From assembly GCF_000283155.1 (NCBI RefSeq), contig NW_004454163.1, positions 26,720,198-26,784,197 of the forward strand: DNA of 64,000 nt, written 5' to 3'. The translations under genes and the position numbers were made by a program. Below, one piece after another: positions 55,280 to 64,000 of the stretch. This DNA comes from Ceratotherium simum simum (taxonomy: Eukaryota > Chordata > Mammalia > Perissodactyla > Rhinocerotidae). The notes beneath the pieces are model-generated. The model saw nothing but the letters and a program-made list of their open reading frames with translations, made no database searches and was not told where the DNA came from. How positions within the stretch are numbered: the first letter of the stretch is position 1; every line of letters begins with the position of its first letter.

Positions 55280-55763
55280 TGTAGAAAAGGAAGAAGTTTT
55301 CCTTGACCATCCTAGGCTGAATCTTAAAATTTAACTGACAAAAACAGACTAACAGGAGAAACGCATACAAAGTTATTTAATATAAGTTTTACATGAGAAC
55401 CTTTGTAAGGAAATGGAGACCTGAAGAAATGGTTAAACCTGAGTGTGTTTATGCTGGTTTGATGAAGAGTGGACAGTCACGGAGGAATATGACAGGACAA
55501 AGGGTATGAAGCAAGTGTAGTGAACTGGGGAAACTTAGCAAAGCCTGTTTGGATTCTTCTAGGTGTCTCTCTGTCTTGGAGCTAAGGATGCTCCTTTCCT
55601 CTGGGTATGGGGAGGGCACTTCTCACATGAGGGCCTTGTGAGCTGCTTCAGAAGAAGGTCAGAAAGTCCTTCCTGCACATGCCATTTCTCATATTCCTTC
55701 AGCTTCAAATATTCAATATGCCCAGAGGCCATATTTTGGGGTAGCATGTCCTGAACCCCATCA
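55280..55763 (-). mobile_element. Solo ERV LTR (LTR-B, antisense copy)
   Basis: Reverse complement of the 45507-46009 family: TGTAGAAAAGGAAGAAGTTT at the left; TATGCTGGTTTGATGAAGAG and 'CTGGGGAAACTTAGCAAAGC' inside; CATATTTTGGGGTAGCATGT then CCTGAACCCCATCA at the right. 484 bp, TG...CA ends. No internal viral genes. Confidence 0.9.
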
Positions 55764-56355
55764 TCTTCCACATGGAAACCTGAAGCAAGGGGGAAAGCAG
55801 TTTCAACCCATCCTCTAGTATGATCTCAATATATGCATTTGAACAAACGAATGCATAATTGAGAAGCATTTAGTAGTAGGTTTTCATTCTCCTAAAGACC
55901 ATTTTTATAGCTATATGTTTTATAATAGTCATAGTCCTCTATTTCTTGGAATAGAATCCATTGACGCCTCCCTCTGAGCCATTGTGAAATGTACATGCTT
56001 TAAACTCCTTCACAGAATCTCACATTTTCTTATTTTCTAATAAAGTTAACTGAATTGGAAACTGTGGGGGTCTTGAAAACTGGATAGCTCTTCCCGTCAA
56101 CTGAAGAGGCAAGAATAAAAGCACTGGTCTGAGTCTGAGTCTAAAATGGCAGATTGTGCCAGAACCTTCACACTCAGTATAACCATCTTCAGAAATGGCC
56201 TCAGCATCACATTGGCGTCCTTTCCTCTCTCCAGGCCTCCAAGCTCTGTTAGGGGTGCCTGGGCCTAACCACTGCCAAGGTACCTGCTTCAGGCAGTGAC
56301 CAAGCACGCTGAAGCATGCAGCTCTTCTCTCCTCAAAGTACCGTAGTAGCATCGA
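55764..56355. other. Unassigned stretch
   Basis: No gene or repeat family recognised. Confidence 0.4.
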
Positions 56356-56359
56356 TGCG

Positions 56360-56610
56360 CTCCCATGACACCTTCCATTTACTGAGCATCTACTGGGTGC
56401 TGGCCAGAGCGCTGTGGGCCTTGCAAATACGACCCCTTTTAGTACTCAGGCTGACCCTAGAAGGTCAACATTATCCCTAGGTTCAGAGGCAGAAACTGAG
56501 ACTCAGGACGTAAGAATCCTGCTTGAGATCAGAGTTGAAATTCACATTCAAGACCACACTATTGCAAAGCCTGTTCTTTTTCTACTGCACTATTCAGATT
56601 TCTCTATCAT
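56360..56610 (+). repeat. MIR-type SINE fragment
   Basis: CATTTACTGAGCATCTACTG, GGTGCTGGCCAGAGCGCTGT, 'AGGTCAACATTATCCCTAGG', CAGAGGCAGAAACTGAGACT and TTGAGATCAGAGTTGAAATT follow the widespread MIR3-like order. Confidence 0.75.
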
Positions 56611-57274
56611 AAAAGCTTTTTAGTTCTCAACAGTTTCCTATTAAAATTAAATGCTCTGGAACAGTATGAAATCCTAAGAGCTAATATCTTGGTTATGCCA
56701 ACTGAAATACAGCTTGGCAGCAAATGGAGATTCAGTATAGACAATTGTCAGGGGACAGCTGAGGGGCAGGGAAATAATAATCAAGAGAAAGTAGAGGAAC
56801 TATGATTAAGATTGTTTTGGTCTAGTCTGCAGAATTTCAGGAAGAGCCACAAAATGAATGTGATGCTGTAGAGGTCGTTTGCCATTCTTTTCTGGTGGGT
56901 TAGCAGCTGACCCATTCTCTCCTGTTTGGGGTTCCTCACTTATGAGTCTGGTGGTCTAACTTCCATCATAGAAGGTACCAATATTCACTTTTTCAGCCTG
57001 CCTTGTTGCTTGGCGTAACTATATGGCCTAGAACCTTCCAATCAGACACTCTACCCAAGACTTTGAATCGGGAACATTCCGGAGTGGCAGCAAGTCTGAC
57101 TTCTTGGGCTGAAGGTGGCAGTGTGTTCAAGGCACTGCTACGTGCATCCTCTAGGACACAGTGGCCCAGACAGCGTGGCCTCAGTAGACCAATTCTGCAG
57201 CAGGTTCTATGGCACTGTTCCTGCCTATTTCACCCTGAGCATCGTTCTTCAGTCCCTCCAATCATTCTATGAAC
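56611..57274. other. Unassigned stretch
   Basis: No gene or repeat family recognised. Confidence 0.4.
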
Positions 57275-57548
57275 CATTCAATTTCTTTTTCTTTTTTTAA
57301 ATAACAGCTACATGGAGATGTACTTCATATACCATAAAATTCATTCTTTTAAGGTATACAACTTAGTGGTCTTTAGTATATCCGAGTTGTACAACCATCA
57401 AATCTAATTATAGAAGATTTTATTCATCCCCCCCCCACCACCAAAACCCATACCCATCAGCAACTACTCCCCATCTCCCCTTCACACAGCCTTTGACAAT
57501 GACTAATCTACTTTCCATCTCTTTGGATTTACCTATTCCAGACATATC

Positions 57549-57742
57549 TTTTTTTATTCCCCGCCCCCAAAGCCCCAGTACATAGTTGTATGTTCTAGTT
57601 GTAGGTCCTTCTAGTTCTTCTGTGTGAGTCAATGCCACGGCCTGACTACTGACAGACAAGTGGTGTGGTTGCATGCCCGGGAACTGAACCTGGGCCACCG
57701 AAGCAGAGCACACCGAACTTTAACCACTAGGCCATCAGGGCT
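57549..57742 (-). mobile_element. ERE SINE, short form, in L1
   Basis: T-rich tail, CCCCCAAAGCCCCAGTACAT, AGTTGTATGTTCTAGTTGTA, GCCCGGGAACTGAACCTGGG and the head CCATCAGGGCTGGCTC. It has more substitutions than the copies at 11032 or 31198, and no clear target-site duplication, so it is an older insertion. Confidence 0.9.
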
Positions 57743-58082
57743 GGCTCTGGAAATTTCATATAAATGGAATCATATATTATGTGGCCTTTTGTGTCTGGCT
57801 TCTTTCAGTTAGCATGATATTCTCAAGGTTCATTCACATTGTAACATGGATCAGTACTTCATTCCTTTTATGGCCACATGATATTCCATTGTATGGATTC
57901 ATCACAATTTGTTTATCCATTCATCCATTGATGGATATTTAGGTTATTGTCACATTTCAGCTATTATAAATAATGCTACTATGAATGTTCATGTGCAAGT
58001 TTTTGTGTGGATATACCTTTTCTAGTCTCTTGGGCATGTACCTGGGAGTGCAATTGCAGAATCGTATAACTCTGTATTTAAC

Positions 58083-58084
<2 letters not shown>

Positions 58085-58122
<38 letters not shown>

Positions 58123-58349
58123 AAGATTAGCCCTAAGCTAACTTCTGTTGCCAATCCTCCTCTTTCTGCTGAGGAAGATTCGCCCTGGGCTAACATCCAT
58201 GCCCATCTTCCTCTATTTTGTATGTGGGACGCTGCCACAACACGGCTTGATAAGTGGTGCGTAGATCCGCGTCTGGGATCTGAACCTGTGAACCCTGGGC
58301 TGCCGAAGTGGATTGTGAGAACCCAACCGCTATGCCACCAGGCCGGCCC
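58085..58349 (-). mobile_element. ERE SINE, long form, with (TG)n tail, in L1
   Basis: A (TG)n tract at 58085-58119, then 'GAGGAAGATTAGCCCTAAGC', GAGGAAGATTCGCCCTGGGC, CACAACACGGCTTGATAAGT and the head CCACCAGGCCGGCCC. CTGTATTTAACTT is repeated at 58072-58084 and 58350-58362. The microsatellite sits at the SINE's tail position. Confidence 0.97.
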
Positions 58350-59165
58350 CTGTATTTAACTTTTTGAGGAACTGCCAAACTGTTTTCCATAGTGTCTGCA
58401 CCATTTTACTTTCCTACTAACATTGTATAAGAGTTTTGATTTCTCCATATCTTTGCCAACACTTTTTATTTTCTGCCTTTTTAATTTTAGCCAACCTAGG
58501 AAGTGTGAATAGTAGGTCTGATTTGCATTTCCTTAATGACTAATGATGCCAAGCATCTTTTCATGTGCTTATTGGCCATTTGTATACCTTCTTTGGAGAA
58601 ATGTCTGTTTAAATCCTTTGCTCATTTTTAAGGTGGGCTATCACTTTTTTTATTGTTGAGTTGTAAAGTTTCTTCATATAATCTCAATACAAGTCCCTTA
58701 TCAGATACATGATGTGCAAATATTTACTCCCATTTTGCAGGTTGTCTTTTTACTTTCTTGATAGTGTCCTTGAAGCACACAAGTTTTTTATTTCGATGAA
58801 GACCAAGTTATCAATTTTTTTCTTTGGTTGCTTGTGCTTTAGGAGTCATATCTAAGAAACATTGCCTAATCCAAGGTCACAAAGATTTACTACTGTGTTT
58901 TCTTCTAAGAATTTTACAGTTTTATCTTTTACATTTAGGTCTATGACCCATTTTGAGTTAATTTTTGTATAGACGTGAAATAGGGGCCAAAATTCATTCT
59001 TTTGCCTATGGATATCCTGTTGTCCTAGCACCATGTGTTGAAAAGAATATTCTTTCTCCATTGACTTGTCTTTGTAACCTTGTCAAAAATCAATTAACTA
59101 CAAATGTAAGGGTTTATTTCTGGACTCTCAATTCTACTCCGTTGATTTATATCTCTATCCTTCCG

Positions 59166-59764
59166 CCAGTGTCTCCTGTCAAGCACAGCAAAGCAGAGTC
59201 AAGAGTCAAGACAACAGCAGCAGAGGGGTTCTCAGCAATGGGAATCCTGAAGAGTCCACCAGACACCCACAGAGAGGGTCATCTCAGAGAGCACAAAACC
59301 AATTTTCCATGATACCAGTTCAAGACACTAACAAACTCTAGAGGATTTCTGGATGCACTATGGGAATGGGATGGGAGACTTAGAGAGGAATAGACTGGAA
59401 TGTTTTGGACTCCCTATTACCAACAAAGGAGGTAAGCAAGCGTTTGCATTTGACAGTTAACTTGAGTACATTAGTTGTACCCTAAACAGCATAGAAGGGT
59501 ATTCCAGTTACACATGGAGTGTGCAAAGAACCTGATTACAGTTTTGCTTTGACTCTGGCCACCAAGTACTTTTCTGGATACATCCTACTCTTCACATGCC
59601 CTCCCCCTTCTTTTCCCAGCAGGTCTGAGGCTCTCAATCGCAGTCTCTCCCTAGCTCCATGATGCTCTGGAGTACACAGTCCAGCTCTGCCGGAATACGT
59701 GATGGCTAATTCTTCTTGAAACTTGGGCCCTCTCTTGGTCATCTTCAGTCTGATATCCCCAGGT
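59166..59764. other. Unassigned stretch
   Basis: No gene or repeat family recognised. Confidence 0.4.
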
Positions 59765-60262
59765 GTATTATAATTTCCTATTGCTGCTTTAACAAATTAT
59801 CACAAATTCAGTGGCTTAAAACAACACAAATTTATTCCCTTATAGTTCTGGAGGTCAGAAGTTCAAAATCAGTTTTACTAAAGTAAAAATGTCAGTAGGA
59901 CTGGTTCTTCCGGATGCTCTAGGGGAGAATCTGTTTCCTTGCCTTCTCTGCTTCTAGATGCTGCCTACGTCCTTGGCTCATGTTCCCTTCCTCCATCTTC
60001 AAAGTCAGCAACATAGCGTCTTGCTTCCATGGTCATATTACCGTTCTCTCTTCTGTGGTCAAATCTCCCTCTGCCTCCCTCTTAATAAGGACACTTGTGA
60101 TTACATTTAGAACTCACTCAGACAATCCAAGATAATCTCTCTCAAGAGCCTTAACTTAATCACATCTGTGAAACCCTTTTTACTATAAGGTAACATTCAC
60201 AGGTTCTGGGGATTACAACATGGACATCTTTGGGGGCCATTATTTAGCCTGCCACACCAGGT
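59765..60262 (-). mobile_element. MLT1-type MaLR LTR, near full length
   Basis: Reversed MLT1 order: TTTCCTATTGCTGCTTTAAC, GTGGCTTAAAACAACACAAA, TATAGTTCTGGAGGTCAGAA, TTCCTTGCCTTCTCTGCTTC, TAATAAGGACACTTGTGATT, ACAATCCAAGATAATCTCTC and GCCATTATTTAGCCTGCCAC. About 500 bp. Confidence 0.95.
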
Positions 60263-60945
60263 GTGACTTGCATGGTCAGCACTGGCTGATGAAAGCTGGA
60301 GCCCCCTCTGACTGATGAGTCTTGACAGTTGTTATATTTAGACTATATTTTGATTCTGACCATTTGTCAAACATTCTGAATATTGTCCCTATTATCAGCC
60401 CTCTTTGTTAAGGTGGTGAGTAAATACGAATTTGTAGGAGGCTGAAATAGGCAGCTCATGAGCTCGAAAATTTGTGAAACTGATTGGTGCCCAGCTATAA
60501 GAAAATCAGGTGTGAGTTGAGAAAAGGAAAACCATACACAAGAAAAGTCCAGGGACGGATCCATGATACGAGTGTGAAACATCAGAGACAGTTAAGAGAA
60601 AAGCCACCGGAAAGTAAAGAGCACAGTTTCTTGACCTGCTGAGCAGGTAATAAGCAACTTGACAGGAGGCTTTCTGGAGTTTCAATTTAGCCTGCATCCT
60701 AACAAACGAGACAGCCCTGGGAACCAACAAAGGAGGGCTTGTTTCTGTGCAAGGAAGATGAGGCAGAGCCCGACCCGGCCTGGAAGAACACCAGATGGAA
60801 GTGAACAGGAACAACCCAGAACTGAGCACGCAAATACGGAAAATTTATTTCCCACACAGGCCCCTGAACCTGGACTGTGAGCCCATGACTTGCCTCCCTC
60901 CTTCAGTAGCAATGCCTCCCAGAGAGTAATCATCTGATTAGCTGT
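60263..60945. other. Unassigned stretch
   Basis: No gene or repeat family recognised. Opposed open frames at 60506-60933 have no domain. Confidence 0.4.
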
Positions 60946-60949
60946 ATCA

Positions 60950-61060
60950 GAGTCATTTGGTAAAGTGCAGAATCTGGACCTCTTCCCATAATAATCAGAA
61001 TTTCTGGGAGTAGGGTCCTGGAATCAGCATTTTAATAAGAAGAGATAATTCTTAAGTGCT
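60950..61060. mobile_element. MER5-type hAT MITE fragment
   Basis: GTGCAGAATCTGGACCTCTT, ATAATCAGAATTTCTGGGAG and GGAATCAGCATTTTAATAAG match the inner part of MER5-like elements. Confidence 0.6.
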
Positions 61061-62800
61061 GAAATTCCCAGGCAGGAACACTGTGACTGGCATATTTAAG
61101 GAGGCTCAGGAACATCATATTTTCATAAGATTTTGTACAAATTGTTTTGAGTCACCCAAGAGTACAAGTGAAATAGTCATAACCATTGTTGTGGGAAGAG
61201 ACCCCAGAATCACGGAAGATCTGAGAGGGCAGATAGGTTTCTACTCAGTAGCCAGCAGTCATTGATTAATAGTGGCTGCCTGGATCACGGTGTCGAGATA
61301 AATTATGGGGTCTTGCCTGGGCTTGGACAGGAAGAGAGTAATGATTAATTAGTAATGTCTGCCACGGCCACATGTGGGGGGTGCCAGTTGTGAATGAGCG
61401 CCTCCTGTTTGCCATTTTCTCCTAGAAAGACCTAACTATACTTTCTCATTTTATGATGAGGTATAGTGTATGTACAAAAGGCTGGATGGAAACATATATG
61501 CACACTTTAAAGAACAAATAAAACACATCCTTTTAGTTAAACATTTCTCTAGATAGCAGCTTCCAAAATCTCCTTGGGTAACACGTGGCATTGTCTCACA
61601 ACTTTTTTAATGCCTAATTTAAATAAATCCCTTTTGGCACAATTTAAGTCCAGTCCCTTTCATTCTATCCTCAGAGAAAAACAGAACAGCTGCTCCTGCT
61701 CTCTTATTCAATATGCCTCCCTATTTTTAAGAATTCAGTTCTCCAGAAAAAAATTAATGAGACTCTTCTATTTTAATGAGTTACTTCTTTGGTGGATTGG
61801 CATTTTTCCTCCCCTAAGCTCAAAATTCTTGGTTACAGAGATGAATTAGAATAGAACATTGAGAAGAGAGGGAATTTCTTACCATGCAATTCTTACTTTA
61901 CACAGATGGCGCCAGAGGCACAGGGAAATGGGGGACCTGGCTTGCCCACACAACAGAATCAGAACTAACACCCAATTATCTTACCTCTTAATTCAGGGTC
62001 ACTTCTATCAAACCATGGTGTTTCAACAATCAGTGTGTTCTGAAGTGAGAGAATAAACCCAGGACTAAACACGAGTTGGAATTCGCTTTCCACACACATC
62101 ACTGGCTTCCTATCTCAAGCCCCTGGGTCTTTTTGCCAGAGGGCTTCTGACCCATGTCTGGAGAAGACCAGAAGAACTGGGGGATTCATTCCCCAGGAGC
62201 AACCCTTAACCAAGGAGGGATGAGAATGGGTGGATAAACACCCCTGGTTCCTCACCGCTTCCTTGAAGGGACAATTCTGAAGTATTCATTACCTGTGTCT
62301 CAGAGGCTCCTCAGCAGGCCTGGGCCCTGGTTTCCCATACCAGTGACCCTTTCATTCATGTGCCCTTATTCGCCTTCCTCTTACCCTCTCTCATTGCCCT
62401 ACTCCCTCATTGTGCTTTCGGAGATCATGTGCCAAATAAACTACTGGCACCCGAATCCTTATTTCAGGATCTTTCTTTTGGGGAAATCAAACTAAGACTA
62501 TGCTTTACAAGAAAAAAGCTTTACAGGAGGCTCAGCCAGAGCTGTGAATTCAGAAAATTGCCTATGAGTGGATTTCTAATGAGTAATCTTCAGGACCAGC
62601 TTCATAATTTATGGAGCCCAGTGTAAAATGAAAATGTGAGGTTCCTTGTTGAAAAAGTACTGAGAATTTCAAGGTGGTGACAGCAGAGCATTAAACCGAG
62701 AGCAGGGTTCCTCTGAGGTAGGCCTGTGCGACAGCACAGGCTGCACACCCGGGAAGCTGGTCCTGGCGATCTTTCTAGGTAAGGATTACTACTGACAATG
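61061..62800. other. Unassigned stretch
   Basis: About 1.7 kb without a recognised gene or dispersed repeat. Confidence 0.4.
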
Positions 62801-62804
62801 ATGA

Positions 62805-62920
62805 CACCATTTATCGAACCCTTACTGTGTGCCAGGCAATATGCTAAGCCCTTTGGATTGCATTATGCTATGCATTCCTCATGACAACCCCATGAAATAA
62901 ATACCATTTACTGAAAATCT
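62805..62920 (+). repeat. MIR-type SINE fragment
   Basis: CGAACCCTTACTGTGTGCCA, GGCAATATGCTAAGCCCTTT and CTCATGACAACCCCATGAAA follow the 'cttactgtgtgccaggcac ... ctcacaacaacccta' order. Confidence 0.75.
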
Positions 62921-63039
62921 CTTGGACTGGAGGAGGAACATATGATGAGACGCTGAGTGGGACTTTTCCTGTGGTCCTGGAATCATGACTAATGTTGAAA
63001 GCTACAAAAAAAAAAAAAAAAAGGCGTCAAGTTTACCCA

Positions 63040-63385
63040 CTGTGGTAGGCAGAATAACGGTCCCCCAAAGTGTCCACACCCTAATCTCCAGAACCTGTGA
63101 ATATGTTTACCTTACATGGAAAAAGGACTTTGCAGATATGATTAAGGATAAGGACCTTGAAATGGGGAGATTTTCCTTGATTATCCAGCTGGGCCCAACT
63201 TCATCATCTGAATCCTTAAGAGAACATTTTCTCGTTGAGGTCAGTCACAGAGAGATATGACTATTGAGGAATGGCCAAAGAGATGCAACATGGCTGGATT
63301 TGAAGATGGAAGAGGGGGGACCACGAGCCAAGGAATATGGGTGGCCTCACGAAGTTGGAAAAGACATTCACACACCAATGATGTG
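63040..63385 (+). mobile_element. MLT1-type MaLR LTR
   Basis: TGGTAGGCAGAATAACGGTC, CACACCCTAATCTCCAGAAC, TACATGGAAAAAGGACTTTG, CAGATATGATTAAGGATAAG, GATTATCCAGCTGGGCCCAA, ATCTGAATCCTTAAGAGAAC and GAAGATGGAAGAGGGGGGAC. The last third is missing or unrecognisable. An A-run (63006-63022) precedes it. Confidence 0.9.
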
Positions 63386-64000
63386 AGCAACTTCTTTGCT
63401 GAATTAGACAGTAATCAAGCATTTATTCAGAGTCTGATTTTCCGACACTGTTGTGGGTAACAGAATTATTAGACTGACAGTGGATTTTGAAGAAATCAAG
63501 TCACATTGACGTAGAGGTAACAAACTGAAAAATAAGGTGAGTGTTTTAGCTTTACATTTATTTTATTTCTAAAATTATATAAAGAAATCATCGACAGATT
63601 TTATATTAACCCTCAAGTGGTATTGTGACTTTTACTAATGTAGCATAAAATTATTTTTCAGAATCTGATCCCTAAGATACCAAAATGACAGAGTGATCTT
63701 GTGGTGATGGTAAAGAGGTTTCAGTTTAATGAATATAATCTGTACGAGGGTGAGAAGTAGTGTAACCGTTGATCACATATCAGATTTAGTGGCAATAAAT
63801 TCACTGGTAAAATAGTGGATTGGGATGCAACTCCACTTATGAAATGATGGTTGACTTAGAAACCAGAGGTTGACTATGGATACAAGAATTTGGCAAAAAC
63901 AACAAAACTTTCTGTGAGAATCAAATAGCTATATGGGATTTATAGTAAAGAGTATTGTATATGTTAGTATTATTTGTAAACTGTGCTACACATCCTTTAT
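63386..64000. other. Unassigned AT-rich end of window
   Basis: No gene or repeat family recognised up to the window edge. Confidence 0.45.

Larger units (their letters stand above)
57275..59165 (-). mobile_element. L1M 3' half, antisense, with two nested EREs
   Basis: From the 3' UTR inwards: TACTTCATATACCATAAAAT, GTATACAACTTAGTGGTCTT, TATAAATGGAATCATATATT, GATATTCCATTGTATGGATT, GGAACTGCCAAACTGTTTTC, TTATTGGCCATTTGTATACC, CCCTTATCAGATACATGATG, GCCTAATCCAAGGTCACAAA and GTCTATGACCCATTTTGAGT. ERE copies at 57549-57742 and 58085-58349 interrupt it, and the L1 reading resumes cleanly after each. Total L1 about 1.4 kb. Confidence 0.93.

Noticed and set aside
54776..55306. 176-codon open frame
   Set aside because: Opposed by a 159-codon frame on the other strand and ends in a (TG)n-coded Cys/Val run. 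It could be chance in GC-rich DNA.
45507..55763. A single provirus between the two LTR-B copies
   Set aside because: The LTRs are in opposite orientation and no gag, pol or env-like frames lie between.
1..64000. CRISPR arrays, bacterial-type operons or phage genes
   Set aside because: None seen. The sequence is mammalian throughout.

Overview
This is nuclear DNA from a mammal, almost certainly a perissodactyl and most likely an equid. The diagnostic evidence is at least ten copies of the tRNA-related SINE family of horses and their relatives (ERE), with a GGCCGGCCC head. Six of these copies have clean target-site duplications (TSDs). Older mammal-wide repeats fill much of the rest: L1M-type L1, L2, MIR, MaLR LTRs (MLT1/MST type), hAT-Charlie MITEs and a Tigger element. 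I found no intact protein-coding gene, no functional RNA gene, no CRISPR array and no operon-like structure. The short six-frame ORFs are what chance gives in non-coding DNA, so the window reads as intergenic or deep-intronic.

Layout. 0-8 kb: an ERV-type LTR (58-661), an L1 fragment, an ERE whose CT-rich tail spans an assembly gap, an antisense L1 3' end, a broken retrocopy of CIDEC (about 3406-4690), then a long sense L1M (4694-7510) split by a 473-bp LTR-like insert. 8-14 kb: mostly unassigned sequence with two EREs, one reverse MaLR, L2 remnants and a MIR. 13.9-17.4 kb: a sense L2 interrupted by a 148-bp inverted duplication, an ERE and a MaLR LTR. 17.4-26.5 kb: L1/L2 remnants, a recent 72-bp tandem duplication, MIRs and a 1-kb antisense L2. 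26.5-35 kb: EREs, an antisense L1, hAT MITEs, a Tigger element and MIRs. 35-44 kb: several MLT1/MST LTRs, one nested in an older repeat. 44-56 kb: two more copies of the 473-bp family, a chimeric-looking SINE, two copies of one LTR family in opposite orientations, and an L1 with a 5' inversion. 56-64 kb: an antisense L1 carrying two EREs, and MLT1 LTRs.

The genes do not work together here because there are none that function. The value of the window is its record of insertion order and rearrangement. The most notable items are the CIDEC retrocopy that kept one short intron, the 148-bp inverted duplication inside an L2, the 72-bp tandem duplication, the 473-bp repeat family I could not name, and the SINE with a foreign head. 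All repeat names come from reading against remembered family consensuses. Subfamily labels and edges are approximate.
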